From positions 1 through 64,000 of the forward strand of contig JBPCTD010000082.1 in assembly GCA_051006515.1 (NCBI GenBank): DNA of 64,000 nt, written 5' to 3'. The translations under genes were made by a program, and so were the position numbers. This DNA comes from ZLKRG08 sp051006515. GTDB taxonomy: Bacteria; Actinomycetota; Actinomycetes; Nanopelagicales; Nanopelagicaceae. Shown here piece by piece: positions 51,889 through 60,570 of this stretch (the stretch's first letter is position 1; each line of letters begins with the position of its first letter). The notes below the pieces were generated by a model that was given only the letters and a program-made list of their open reading frames with translations, had not been told where the DNA came from and did no database searches.

Positions 51889-53220
51889 ATGACCAACTTG
51901 GAAAAACTCTTTGACGCTTCGTTAGTGGCAGCGCAACAGCCAAAGTGGCCAGAAGCTGAATTAAGCGAAGCCATCAAAGAGTTAAAGAGTTTTCCACCTC
52001 TAGTTTTTGCCGGAGAATGTGATGATCTAAAGTCGAGCATCGCACTTGCCGCAGAAGGTAAAGCATTTTGGTTGCAAGGTGGAGATTGTGCCGAAACTTT
52101 TGTAGCAGCAACTGCGGATTCGATAAGAGATCGAATTAAAACAATTTTGCAGATGGCCGCAATCTTGCAGTATCACTCCTCGTTGCCAGTTATTAAAGTA
52201 GGCAGAATGGCTGGCCAGTTTGCAAAGCCGCGTTCAAGCGATACTGAAACTCGTGACGGAGTAACTCTTCCGGCATATCGTGGTGATGCGGTAAATGATT
52301 TGGAATTTACAGAATCAGCACGTCGCCCAGATCCAAAGAGATTGGTTCGGGTTTACAACACTTCAGCTGCAACTTTGAACTTAGTTCGTGCTTTTACTCA
52401 AGGTGGCTTTGCTGATCTTAGAAAAGTGCATGATTGGAATAAGGGTTTTGTTAAAGATACGCCTTATGCAGCAAAGTATGAAGCGCTAGCTACTGAAATC
52501 GGAAGAGCGCTGGATTTTATGCGCTCAGCTGGTGTTGACCCTGAAGAGTTTAAGACTGTTGAATTTTATTCAAGCCATGAAGCACTAATTTTGGAGTACG
52601 AAAAAGCACTAACCAGAATCGATTCACGTACTGGTTCTCCTTATGATGTTTCCGGTCATTTCATTTGGATTGGCGAACGTACTAGACAGTTGGATGGTGC
52701 GCATATTGATTTCGCTGCCAAAGTCCGAAATCCAATCGGAGTAAAACTTGGACCTAAAACGACAGTCGAAGAAGCACTTAAGTTAATAGATACGTTAGAC
52801 CCAGATCGTGAACCAGGCAGGCTAACTTTTATTACTCGCATGGGTGCTGGAAAAATTCGAGAAGTTTTACCTTCATTGGTAGAAGGCGTAACCAAATCTG
52901 GAGCTAAAGTTTTATGGGTCTGCGATCCTATGCATGGCAATACTTTTGAATCATCTACCGGCTATAAAACACGTCAATTTGAAGATGTAATGGATGAGGT
53001 TAAAGGTTTCTTCGAAGTACACAAGGCCCTTGGCACTCATCCAGGTGGCGTCCACATTGAGTTAACCGGTGATGATGTGACGGAGTGTTTAGGCGGCGGG
53101 GCAAAGATCTCTGCTGAAGATTTAGCTACTCGCTACGAAACTGCCTGTGATCCAAGGTTAAACCACACCCAATCGCTGGAGCTTGCTTTCTTGGTCGCTG
53201 AAATGTTGCGCGATCGATAA
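51889..53220 (+). CDS. aroG: 3-deoxy-7-phosphoheptulonate synthase, class II
   Basis: 443 residues, the plant/mycobacterial type of DAHP synthase. Visible motifs are FWLQGGDCAETF, VGRMAGQFAKPRS, YSSHEALILEYE, WIGERTRQLDGAH, LWVCDPMHGNT and GVHIELTGDDVTECLGG, which hold the PEP, E4P and metal sites. It opens the shikimate pathway. Leaderless promoter, no Shine-Dalgarno. ogt follows 3 nt after the stop, so the two share a transcript. Confidence 0.96.
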   Translation: MTNLEKLFDASLVAAQQPKWPEAELSEAIKELKSFPPLVFAGECDDLKSSIALAAEGKAFWLQGGDCAETFVAATADSIRDRIKTILQMAAILQYHSSLPVIKVGRMAGQFAKPRSSDTETRDGVTLPAYRGDAVNDLEFTESARRPDPKRLVRVYNTSAATLNLVRAFTQGGFADLRKVHDWNKGFVKDTPYAAKYEALATEIGRALDFMRSAGVDPEEFKTVEFYSSHEALILEYEKALTRIDSRTGSPYDVSGHFIWIGERTRQLDGAHIDFAAKVRNPIGVKLGPKTTVEEALKLIDTLDPDREPGRLTFITRMGAGKIREVLPSLVEGVTKSGAKVLWVCDPMHGNTFESSTGYKTRQFEDVMDEVKGFFEVHKALGTHPGGVHIELTGDDVTECLGGGAKISAEDLATRYETACDPRLNHTQSLELAFLVAEMLRDR

Positions 53221-53223
53221 ATC

Positions 53224-53712
53224 ATGGCGCTTTTAGCAAGCAATTTAACTACACCAATAGGTACTTTAAATTTGATTTCAGATGGCTCGCTTTTATTGGC
53301 CGCAAATTTAAGTAATATGAAAGCGGCTAAGGCTTCGCTTCATGCAGATTATGCGGATTTTAAAATTGAACAAGTTAAAAAGTTGCCAATAATTACTGAA
53401 CTTCTTAAAGACTATTTCGACGGCGACGTCAGCGCTATAAATGGTATAAAAGTTTTGCAACCAGGTGGCGCATTTTCGCAGAACGCATGGAAAGCGATGC
53501 GTAAAGTTAAAGGCACTATCTCATATTCAGAGTTAGCTGATCGTGCAGGTTCTTCTGCTGCAGTTCGGGCTGCCGGCAGCGCTTGCGCAAAGAATGCAAT
53601 AGTTTTGGTTGTACCTTGCCATCGAATTGTTAAGACAGGTGGCAGTTTAGGTAATTATGCCTACGGTTTAGCTAAAAAAGAGTGGCTATTACGCCACGAG
53701 GGTGCGCTTTAA
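53224..53712 (+). CDS. ogt: methylated-DNA-protein cysteine methyltransferase
   Basis: 162 residues. The alkyl-acceptor Cys132 is in VVPCHRIV, with the helix-turn-helix region SYSELADRAGSSAAVRAAG before it. It repairs O6-methylguanine by irreversible self-alkylation. The start is 3 nt after the DAHP synthase stop. Its end overlaps the convergent threonine aldolase by 24 nt. Confidence 0.93.
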   Translation: MALLASNLTTPIGTLNLISDGSLLLAANLSNMKAAKASLHADYADFKIEQVKKLPIITELLKDYFDGDVSAINGIKVLQPGGAFSQNAWKAMRKVKGTISYSELADRAGSSAAVRAAGSACAKNAIVLVVPCHRIVKTGGSLGNYAYGLAKKEWLLRHEGAL

Positions 53713-54696
53713 AACTTCACAAGCTTGTTTGATATCGGCATCACTTAAATCCATATGTGTAACAAAGCGAACAAAGTCAACGCCTAATGCACCAGCCAAG
53801 ATGCCGTGAGCTTTTAGAATTTCAACATACTCTGCCGCGTGGAAAGGATACTTAGAAACATCTAGCGCCACGATATTGGTATCAGGTGCTGGCTGTCCGC
53901 ACGCCGCTGCAATCAATTTTGCATTTTCATGGTCATGTTGCAAACGAGTTAAATTATTATCGATTGCATAATCTGCCGCAGCTGCAAGTAAACCAATTTG
54001 GCGCATGCCTGCGCCATAACGTTTGCGCCAAATGCGTGCCTCTTGGATGCGTTCTTTGTCCGATAGCAACATCGAACCTATAGGGGCACCTAAACCTTTA
54101 GAAAAGCAGACTGAGATGGTATCGAAATATTTTCCAAATTCATTAAATGGTGTACCGCTTGCAATATGAGAATTCCAGATTCGCGCGCCATCTAAATGCA
54201 TAGTCAATCCAAGAGCTTTAGCGCCTTCACTTAATTTACGAATCTCATCGATGCTCTGCACTGTTCCGCCGCCGAAATTATGGGTATCTTCAACTGCAAT
54301 TGCTTTGGTTGAAACCAAATAAGGACCAGCATCTGGATGTGCAAGTTTTAACGGAACTGATGCAATCAATTTACCGTGAACTGATAACCAAGTGCGGGTA
54401 GTGATGCCACTAAACGCGGCAGCGGCGCCGAGTTCAGCTCGTGCAATATGAGCTGTTTGATCCAGTATCAATTCTTCGCCCGGCTTAACTAATAATCTAA
54501 TTCCCAATTGATTTGATAACGAGCCAGTTGGTGTAAAAAGTCCCGCCTCTTTTCCGAATAAAGCGGCAACCTTAGCTTCTAAAGCGTTAACCGTTGGGTC
54601 ATCTCCGTAGACATCATCGCCAACTGCTGCATTGCTCATGGCAGTAAGCATCGCTTTAGAGGGTTTAGTTACGGTATCGGAGCGAAGATCTATCAT
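53689..54696 (-). CDS. ltaE: low-specificity L-threonine aldolase
   Basis: 335 residues, PLP-dependent beta-eliminating lyase family. It starts MIDLRSDTVTKPS and has VGDDVYGDDPTVN, LHLDGARIWN-like MHLDGARIW, and the PLP Lys in SVCFSKGLGAPIGS. It splits threonine and allo-threonine to glycine and acetaldehyde. It is last in the run nfo-eamA-ltaE, with a 3-nt gap to eamA. Confidence 0.93.
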   Translation of the reverse strand: MIDLRSDTVTKPSKAMLTAMSNAAVGDDVYGDDPTVNALEAKVAALFGKEAGLFTPTGSLSNQLGIRLLVKPGEELILDQTAHIARAELGAAAAFSGITTRTWLSVHGKLIASVPLKLAHPDAGPYLVSTKAIAVEDTHNFGGGTVQSIDEIRKLSEGAKALGLTMHLDGARIWNSHIASGTPFNEFGKYFDTISVCFSKGLGAPIGSMLLSDKERIQEARIWRKRYGAGMRQIGLLAAAADYAIDNNLTRLQHDHENAKLIAAACGQPAPDTNIVALDVSKYPFHAAEYVEILKAHGILAGALGVDFVRFVTHMDLSDADIKQACEVLKRTLVA

Positions 54697-54699
54697 TTT

Positions 54700-55578
54700 T
54701 TATTGCTGCCTTGAATCTTTAGGTGTTGGCAATTTAGTACCTTCATGAAAGACAATGACATACATAGAGATTACAACCAAGGTGCCGCCAAATAAAGTGC
54801 GAAGTGATAGCACTTCGCCTCCGATAGTTACTGCAAAGAGCGCTGCGAAGACCACTTCCATGGTCATGATGACCGCTGCCTTTGTTGAATTGATTATCGC
54901 TTGAGACCAAGTTTGAATGATGAAAGCGGTAACTGTGCTCACGATTGCGGTAAAGAGAATAACTGCCCAAACTTCTGTGTCAGGTGGAGTTTCAAACCCT
55001 TCAATTAATGAGGCGACGCCAGTCATAATCGCCACCACGGTTATTTGAATCCAAGCCATAGTCCAAAGATCGCGACCATTACTCCATTTACTTAAACCAA
55101 TAATTTGGCCGGTATAACAGAGCGCGCTGATCAAAACTAGCATCTCACCAAGGCCAACCGAGAATCCTTTAAGGGAAAGTAAAGCCAATCCAACTGTTGC
55201 AATGGAAATTGAAACCCAAACTCGATTTCCAAGTTTCTGGCCACCAAAGAATTGTTCAAAAAGTGGAGTAGCTACAACATATAAACCAGTGATAAATCCG
55301 GTAATTGCTGCGCCAGTCATTGTTAATCCATAAGTTTGCAGAATAAAACCTGCACCTAAGAAAATTCCAGTAATGCCACCATGTTTCAAAATATCGCCAT
55401 CAAGTTTGCGAAGAATTTGCGGGTGGACAATCAAAAGCACAATTGCAGCCATAGCAAATCGGTAGAAAAGAAAGCTATTTACTGATTGCCTTTCGAGTAC
55501 ATCCTTCATAAAAACGAAAGAAGCTCCCCAAGCCATTGCAACTAGGAGTAAGAGAAAAGATGCGATGCGTTGCTTCAT
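54700..55578 (-). CDS. EamA/DMT-family transporter
   Basis: 292 residues with ten predicted membrane segments in two EamA repeats (AMAWGASFVFMKDVL near the start). The substrate is unknown; the coupling to nfo (4-nt overlap, ATGA) and ltaE suggests a shared transcript rather than a shared pathway. An amino-acid exporter role beside threonine aldolase is possible but unproven. Confidence 0.88.
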   Translation of the reverse strand: MKQRIASFLLLLVAMAWGASFVFMKDVLERQSVNSFLFYRFAMAAIVLLIVHPQILRKLDGDILKHGGITGIFLGAGFILQTYGLTMTGAAITGFITGLYVVATPLFEQFFGGQKLGNRVWVSISIATVGLALLSLKGFSVGLGEMLVLISALCYTGQIIGLSKWSNGRDLWTMAWIQITVVAIMTGVASLIEGFETPPDTEVWAVILFTAIVSTVTAFIIQTWSQAIINSTKAAVIMTMEVVFAALFAVTIGGEVLSLRTLFGGTLVVISMYVIVFHEGTKLPTPKDSRQQ

Positions 55579-56465
55579 CCGCGCAACTTCTTAAGTAGCG
55601 CGACTTCTTTGCCATGTTCTGGCTCTTCGCCAGGGGTCTCTAGAATTAACGGTGCATTTGCGATTGCTGGATGTTTTAACATTTCTTTAAATGGGTCAAT
55701 ACCAATATGGCCGTCACCTAAATTTTGGTGGCGATCTTTAAGCGCACCACAAACATCCATTGAATCGTTTGCATGAACAAGTTGAAAACGTTCGGCGCCT
55801 GCAATTTGTACTAAGAGATCCAAAGTTTCGGTCATGCCGCCTTTCTTTGAAATGTCATGACCGGCAGCAAATACATGGCAGGTATCAAGACAGATACCGA
55901 CTTTTGGGTGATACTCCAGCGCTTTTAAATAATTTTCTAAATCATCTAACTTCTTAACTAATGATTGCCCTTGCCCTGCAGTTGGTTCTAAAAGTAAGGA
56001 AGGGGAATCATCAGAGAGCGCTTCAAGAATTGGCATCATGCCATCATGTATCTGTTTCCATGCATTTGCTACATGAGATTCATCTACAGCAGATCCGGTA
56101 TGTATAACTACGCCAAGCGCACCAATATCTTTGCCACGACGTAGCGAATACTCAGTAGAGGCAAGTGAATTTTTATATGTAGCTTCAGTCGGCGAACCTA
56201 GATTAATTAGAAAAGGCGCATGCACATAGGTGGTGATATCCATAGCTTGCGCTTTGCTACGAAACTCTTCATCTGCCTTTGGGTTTGGCTCAGGCATCGC
56301 CCAACCGCGCGGATTTGATGCAAAGACTTGAATGGTTTCTGCCTTGATTGTTTCTGCGTAACCAAGAGATCTCTTTGCCATTCCACCGGAAGTGGGAGTA
56401 TGCGCCCCAATTCTAGGCAATTTTCCGGGTAATTTTTCCGATGACTTCGCTGCAGCTTTAGGCAT
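55575..56465 (-). CDS. nfo: deoxyribonuclease IV (endonuclease IV)
   Basis: 296 residues. The TIM-barrel AP endonuclease signatures are GAHTPTSGGM, QVFASNPRGW, VHAPFLINLGSP, VIHTGSA, LLLEPTAGQG, GICLDTCHVFAAGHD and HANDSMDVCGALKDRHQNLGDGHIG (a split view of the zinc sites), then LETPG. It cuts abasic sites in base excision repair. The first 16 residues are basic and probably flexible. Leaderless -10 TAGGGT with a 7-nt gap. Confidence 0.94.
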   Translation of the reverse strand: MPKAAAKSSEKLPGKLPRIGAHTPTSGGMAKRSLGYAETIKAETIQVFASNPRGWAMPEPNPKADEEFRSKAQAMDITTYVHAPFLINLGSPTEATYKNSLASTEYSLRRGKDIGALGVVIHTGSAVDESHVANAWKQIHDGMMPILEALSDDSPSLLLEPTAGQGQSLVKKLDDLENYLKALEYHPKVGICLDTCHVFAAGHDISKKGGMTETLDLLVQIAGAERFQLVHANDSMDVCGALKDRHQNLGDGHIGIDPFKEMLKHPAIANAPLILETPGEEPEHGKEVALLKKLRG

Positions 56466-56470
56466 ATGCC

Positions 56471-58384
56471 TTACCCTACAGTGATAGTGACTTTACTGCC
56501 ACGAAGTACTTTGCTACCTATCTTTGGTGAAATCGCAGTTACTTTCTTGATCTGCTTATTGCCCATTCGCTTAACTGTGACCTCTAAACCAAGTGCAGTT
56601 AAGGCTGCTTTGGCATCTTTCTCAGTTAATGAGAAGACATTTGGAATAAAGGTGAAGGCAGAGCCTTTAGAGATAATTAGATCAACTTGCGCACCTTTTG
56701 GATAACTCTTACCACCACTTGGATTTTGAGAAATAACTGCACCTAGTGGAACGGTCTCACTGAATTGATATTTTGGATTAACTTTGAAACCTGACTCTGT
56801 CAAAGTATTTAGCGCTTCTTCACCAGTTTTATTTATGAAGATTGCCATCGGAATCTGTTCGATACCTTTGCTTAGGATTATTCGAACTACTGCGCCACGT
56901 TTAACTTTCTCGCCAGCTGCGGGTTTACTTTCGATTACATAACCTTTAGGGAATTTATCGTTAAAGATTTCTTCGATTACAGGAGTATCTAGCGGATAGG
57001 CAGAGAGCATTTTTGTTGCCGCTTCAATTGTCAGTTTGGAAAGATTTGGAATCTGATAACGCTCCGGGCCTTTTGAAAGTGTTAAATTAACTGTGGCACC
57101 ATCGCCAACTTTATCTCCACCTGCGGGGCTAGATTCGATGATGATTCCTTTAGCGATATCTTCGCTAAATACTTCTTTAGCAACATCATATTTAAGGCCT
57201 AATGGATTTAGCACACTTTCAGCTTGAGTAACCGTGCCACCAACAAGTGAAGGCACAGTGATTTTTGCGCCTGGCCCAATTAAGGTCCACCAACCTGCAA
57301 TTCCAAGCGTGACCGCTAAAGTTGCGGCAATCCACTTAAATCTGCCTTTACTCTTTTTCGCTGAGAGGCTATTAGATTTTTCCAGCGGTTTAGTAACTTC
57401 TCGAGTAATTTCAGTTGTAGCCTCATCGCCAACGCTCTCTTTAGGTGTCACTTTTGCGCGACTTGGCTTTACAACTTCGGTTGCAATAGGAAGATCTAGT
57501 TCGAGGCTCATCTGCTGCTTGGCAGGATTATTTTTGATTTGAATGTTTCTCAAAGAATTTGCAAAAGCTTGGCCGTCTCTTGGGCGATCATCTGGATTTC
57601 GACTTGTCGCAGCAAATATCAACTCATCTAACTCTTTAGGCAGTTTTGCCTCTTTGCTATTTAGCTTGCTACTTACGCGAGGAATATCTTCATTTACATG
57701 TAGATAAGCAATCTGAAGTGGCGAATCACTTATGTGTGGTCTCTTGCCTGTGAGCATTTCAAAAGCCATAACGCCAACGGAGTAAATATCGCTTCTTGAA
57801 TCTGCAATTCCGCGTTGTACTTGTTCAGGAGACAAATAAGAAACGCTACCCAGAATTACGCTGGCTTCTGCAGTCATGGTCTGTCCTAGACCTGCGCCCC
57901 TTGCTAATCCAAAGTCAGCAATTTTAATTCGACCATCATTAGAGAGCAGAATATTTTCTGGCTTAATATCTCTGTGCACAATTCCTAAATTATGAGCTGC
58001 AGCAAGTGCACTAACTACTGGTGCTAAATAATTGATAGTTTCAGTTACCGAGAATTTTCCTTTTTGGCTAAGTAATTCCCTTAAAGTTTCGCCTTCAACT
58101 AATTCCATAACCAGAAATACTGCAGGAATGCCAGATTGATTCCAGCCTTGGTCCATAACATTAACGATGTTGGGGTGGGAAAGTGAGGCAGCTGCTTTTG
58201 CTTCTCTAATAAAGCGAGAGATGAAATCTTCATCTTGTGCAAGATGAGGGTGCATAATCTTGACGGCCACTTTACGATCGAGGCGAGTGTCTAAGCCTTC
58301 ATAAATGGTGCCCATGCCACCATTTGCAATAATTCGAATTAACTCATAGCGGTTATCAATTAACTCGCCGCTTAAGTCGCTCAC
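56471..58384 (-). CDS. Ser/Thr protein kinase with four PASTA repeats (PknB/PknL type)
   Basis: 637 residues. The cytoplasmic kinase (about 11-270) has the glycine loop IIANGGMGTIYEG, VAVKIMH, HRDIKPENILL and DFGLARG with an activation loop. A basic linker leads to one membrane helix (about 348-368) and four extracellular PASTA repeats that bind peptidoglycan fragments. The position near class II DAHP synthase and a prenyl synthase matches the pknL locus of mycobacteria and its Streptomyces counterpart. GTG start with leaderless TAAAAT, 7-nt gap. Confidence 0.92.
   Translation of the reverse strand: MSDLSGELIDNRYELIRIIANGGMGTIYEGLDTRLDRKVAVKIMHPHLAQDEDFISRFIREAKAAASLSHPNIVNVMDQGWNQSGIPAVFLVMELVEGETLRELLSQKGKFSVTETINYLAPVVSALAAAHNLGIVHRDIKPENILLSNDGRIKIADFGLARGAGLGQTMTAEASVILGSVSYLSPEQVQRGIADSRSDIYSVGVMAFEMLTGKRPHISDSPLQIAYLHVNEDIPRVSSKLNSKEAKLPKELDELIFAATSRNPDDRPRDGQAFANSLRNIQIKNNPAKQQMSLELDLPIATEVVKPSRAKVTPKESVGDEATTEITREVTKPLEKSNSLSAKKSKGRFKWIAATLAVTLGIAGWWTLIGPGAKITVPSLVGGTVTQAESVLNPLGLKYDVAKEVFSEDIAKGIIIESSPAGGDKVGDGATVNLTLSKGPERYQIPNLSKLTIEAATKMLSAYPLDTPVIEEIFNDKFPKGYVIESKPAAGEKVKRGAVVRIILSKGIEQIPMAIFINKTGEEALNTLTESGFKVNPKYQFSETVPLGAVISQNPSGGKSYPKGAQVDLIISKGSAFTFIPNVFSLTEKDAKAALTALGLEVTVKRMGNKQIKKVTAISPKIGSKVLRGSKVTITVG
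56473..56478 (-). promoter_or_regulatory. leaderless -10 for nfo, overlapping the kinase stop codon
   Basis: On the minus strand TAGGGT ends 7 nt before the ATG at 56465 and overlaps the last codons of the upstream kinase gene. Confidence 0.5.
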
Positions 58385-58391
58385 GGGCTAG

Positions 58392-58397
58392 ATTTTA
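58392..58397 (-). promoter_or_regulatory. leaderless -10 for the PASTA kinase
   Basis: On the minus strand TAAAAT ends 7 nt before the GTG at 58384, overlapping the stop of the small P-loop kinase gene. Confidence 0.5.
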
Positions 58398-58889
58398 AGT
58401 GGTGGCTATTATGAAATCGGCGAAATCGCGGGTGCGTTCGACAGCAAAGTGTTCGGCTTCACGAATTTGCCAAGCACGAATGTGCGCTTCGAGCTCTGGG
58501 CCATCCCGATCTAGAACTCTTTTGAAAGCAATATCTGCTCCAGCTTCAACCCAATACAATTTTGTGGCAAAACTTCGGATCTTTCCCTGACCAGCTCCAA
58601 CACCTTCAATAATCAGAGTTTGGCCAGATTCTATTCTTCGCACTCCTTCGAAGGTACCTTTTTGCCAATTAAAAGTTGGAGCTTCAGTAGCGCGGCCAGC
58701 TAAAAAATTTTCCACGATTTCTAATAATAAATCGGTGAGATTTGAATTCAAAGCTTCATCCCAGCCATTGTAATGATCATCCAAATGGACTACTTGGCAA
58801 TTAAATTCAGATTGCAATTCTTTTGAAAGAGTTGTTTTTCCTGAACCGGCTGGGCCATCTATAAGGATAATTTGTGGAGTTTTAACCAT
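58395..58889 (-). CDS. P-loop (uridine kinase-like) small-molecule kinase, candidate thiamine-trapping kinase
   Basis: 164 residues from the ATG at 58889; the longer frame to 59009 lies within the transporter gene and is rejected. Walker A GPAGSGKTT is at residues 12-20, LDDHYNGWDEAL holds the substrate-side Asp pair, and IIEGVGAG is the Walker-B-like strand. The fold resembles uridine kinase/phosphoribulokinase. It overlaps the transporter gene by 31 nt and so shares its TPP riboswitch. Transporters of this type need a cytosolic kinase that traps the vitamin, so thiamine (pyro)phosphorylation is a reasonable guess; no known thiamine kinase motif is recognised. Confidence 0.8.
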   Translation of the reverse strand: MVKTPQIILIDGPAGSGKTTLSKELQSEFNCQVVHLDDHYNGWDEALNSNLTDLLLEIVENFLAGRATEAPTFNWQKGTFEGVRRIESGQTLIIEGVGAGQGKIRSFATKLYWVEAGADIAFKRVLDRDGPELEAHIRAWQIREAEHFAVERTRDFADFIIATT

Positions 58890-59437
58890 TTCACCCAACC
58901 CACAACTGCAACCAATGTAAAAGTAAAGTAGAGCACCGCAGTAAACCAAAAACCAAGAAGCGCATATTGAACTGTCGCTAAAGTATCTACTGCCAACCAG
59001 ACGGGCCACGCCTCATACTTTTCGTAGACCATAAGAATTTGTGCCACAACTGAACCTAGGAAAATTAGCGCATCGGTTTTATACGCAGCTGCGCCAATAT
59101 CTTGTAACCAAGGTGTGAATATCAACCATGAGATCATTAGACCAAAGAGCCATAAACTTCGATCGCGCCAAGTTAATTTTGACGGTCTTGCACCTTTTGG
59201 TCCCCAACCAAACCAGCCCCAAACTCCAGCAATTATAAAAATAATTTGTAGTAGGGCAGAAGCAATCAATTCAACTTGCCAGAAGAAGATGCCATATAAA
59301 GCGCTTGAAACAATCCACCAAGGCCAAGTAACGCGTTTTGCGGTAGTTCCGTAAGCAACACCGACAAAACTAGTTAGCGCTGCTGCAAATTCAAGATAAG
59401 TAACTTGATAATTCCAAGCTGTGAAAAAAGTAGACAT
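58859..59437 (-). CDS. pnuT: PnuC-family vitamin transporter, thiamine type (PnuT)
   Basis: 192 residues, seven or so membrane segments rich in Trp/Tyr typical of PnuC proteins (VTYLEFAAALTSFVGVAYG, IIFIIAGVWGWFGW, YKTDALIFLGSVVAQILMV, YALLGFWFTAVLYF). PnuC-type carriers move nicotinamide riboside (PnuC), riboflavin (PnuX) or thiamine (PnuT) by facilitated diffusion. The TPP riboswitch directly upstream selects thiamine. Confidence 0.9.
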   Translation of the reverse strand: MSTFFTAWNYQVTYLEFAAALTSFVGVAYGTTAKRVTWPWWIVSSALYGIFFWQVELIASALLQIIFIIAGVWGWFGWGPKGARPSKLTWRDRSLWLFGLMISWLIFTPWLQDIGAAAYKTDALIFLGSVVAQILMVYEKYEAWPVWLAVDTLATVQYALLGFWFTAVLYFTFTLVAVVGWVKWLKLHKLSL

Positions 59438-59447
59438 ATAGAAGTTA

Positions 59448-59530
59448 AACCTTCCTGGCTCGCATTACCGAACCGGTATAGCGGTCGACTTCTTGTGAAG
59501 TCCTCTCAGCCAACTTTTGGCTCCCGCGTG
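59448..59530 (-). promoter_or_regulatory. TPP (THI-box) riboswitch
   Basis: On the minus strand the order is GGGAGCC, GGCTGAGAGGAC (the conserved CTGAGA), a short P3 helix (GACTTC/GAAGTC), GACC, then ACCGG, GGTAATGC and GCCAGGAAGG, matching the TPP aptamer. Its last part, AGGAAGG, is also the Shine-Dalgarno-like stretch of pnuT, 12 nt before the ATG, so ligand binding could block translation. Confidence 0.88.
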
Positions 59531-59535
59531 CTTAA

Positions 59536-59541
59536 ATTCTA
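59536..59541 (-). promoter_or_regulatory. putative -10 for the TPP riboswitch transcript
   Basis: On the minus strand TAGAAT contains the stop codon of the prenyl synthase gene and lies about 7-10 nt before the aptamer. Confidence 0.5.
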
Positions 59542-60570
59542 GCGCGAACGTTTGGTAACTAAGGAGACCATCTCCACTAATAAACCGTGTGCGGTCAGAT
59601 CTAGCTCGGCGCTCTCGATGGCATCCAGGGCAGATTCGGCTAGCTTTTCAATTAAGTCCTCGATATGCGTAACTGCTCCAGTGGCCTCAATCGCGCTTCT
59701 AAACTCTTCGATTTCTTTAATAGAGAGCTTCTTACCCAATTTATCATTAATTAAATTTCTAGTTGCTTCATCGCCACGGTCATATGCATAAGCAATAAGC
59801 GCAGTTCTCTTACCTTCACTTAAATCATCTCCGGCAGGCTTTCCGGTAATAGCTGGATCGCCGTATACCCCTAATAAATCGTCTCGTAGTTGAAATGCTT
59901 CACCAAGAGGTAAGCCGTAGTCAGAATAAATTTGATAGAAACTATTTCGATTCTTGGAAGCGCTTAGCGCTGCACCGTAGTGCAAAGGTCTTTCAATACT
60001 GTACTTACCTGATTTGTATCGTGCGATTTTAAGTGCGCGCTCAACGCTAAAACTATGCTGAGTCTGCTCGAAAACATCCAAGAATTGTCCAGCCATTAAC
60101 TCGGATCTCATTTTGGCGTAGATGATATTAACTTCAGATAGTTGCGCAGAGTTCAATCCAGATTGTTGCAAAGCCTCTTCGCTCCAGATTAGCGCTAAAT
60201 CACCAATCAAAATTGCTGCTGCTTGGCCAAATTGCTCACCATGCAGCTGACCAAATTGTTTATGTATTGCTGGCTTACCTCTTCGGGTATCTGACCTATC
60301 CATTAAGTCATCGTGAATTAAAGCGCTTGCCTGCAAATACTCCAATGCCGAAGCTGCTCGGTAGATTTCAGGAGTTAACTTTTCGCCAGTTCCGAGAAAA
60401 CCAAGAAGTGCAAATAGCGGACGAAAACGCTTACCTGTTTCTAAGTAGCCACTTAATGAATCTGAGATTGAAACTAACTGTTCATCAATTTGATTTAGCT
60501 CCTGGCAAAACTTTGTTGTTTGCTCGGTGAGAGTTTGATTGATATCTGAAGTTAATTGGCTAATGTTCAT
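59539..60570 (-). CDS. polyprenyl (geranylgeranyl-type) diphosphate synthase
   Basis: 343 residues. The first Asp-rich motif DDLMD is at residues 87-91 (in SALIHDDLMDRSDTRRGKP) and the second is DDLLG, with GKRFRP near residue 50. It elongates allylic diphosphates with IPP; the residues before DDLMD are small, as in C20 or longer-chain synthases. It is last in a four-gene run with the CrtI-like and CruF genes, so geranylgeranyl diphosphate for carotenoids is likely. The start overlaps the upstream gene by 11 nt. Confidence 0.9.
   Translation of the reverse strand: MNISQLTSDINQTLTEQTTKFCQELNQIDEQLVSISDSLSGYLETGKRFRPLFALLGFLGTGEKLTPEIYRAASALEYLQASALIHDDLMDRSDTRRGKPAIHKQFGQLHGEQFGQAAAILIGDLALIWSEEALQQSGLNSAQLSEVNIIYAKMRSELMAGQFLDVFEQTQHSFSVERALKIARYKSGKYSIERPLHYGAALSASKNRNSFYQIYSDYGLPLGEAFQLRDDLLGVYGDPAITGKPAGDDLSEGKRTALIAYAYDRGDEATRNLINDKLGKKLSIKEIEEFRSAIEATGAVTHIEDLIEKLAESALDAIESAELDLTAHGLLVEMVSLVTKRSR

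Noticed and set aside
58890..59009. Longer N-terminus of the P-loop kinase
   Set aside because: The extra residues are the shifted-frame reading of the PnuT membrane segments.
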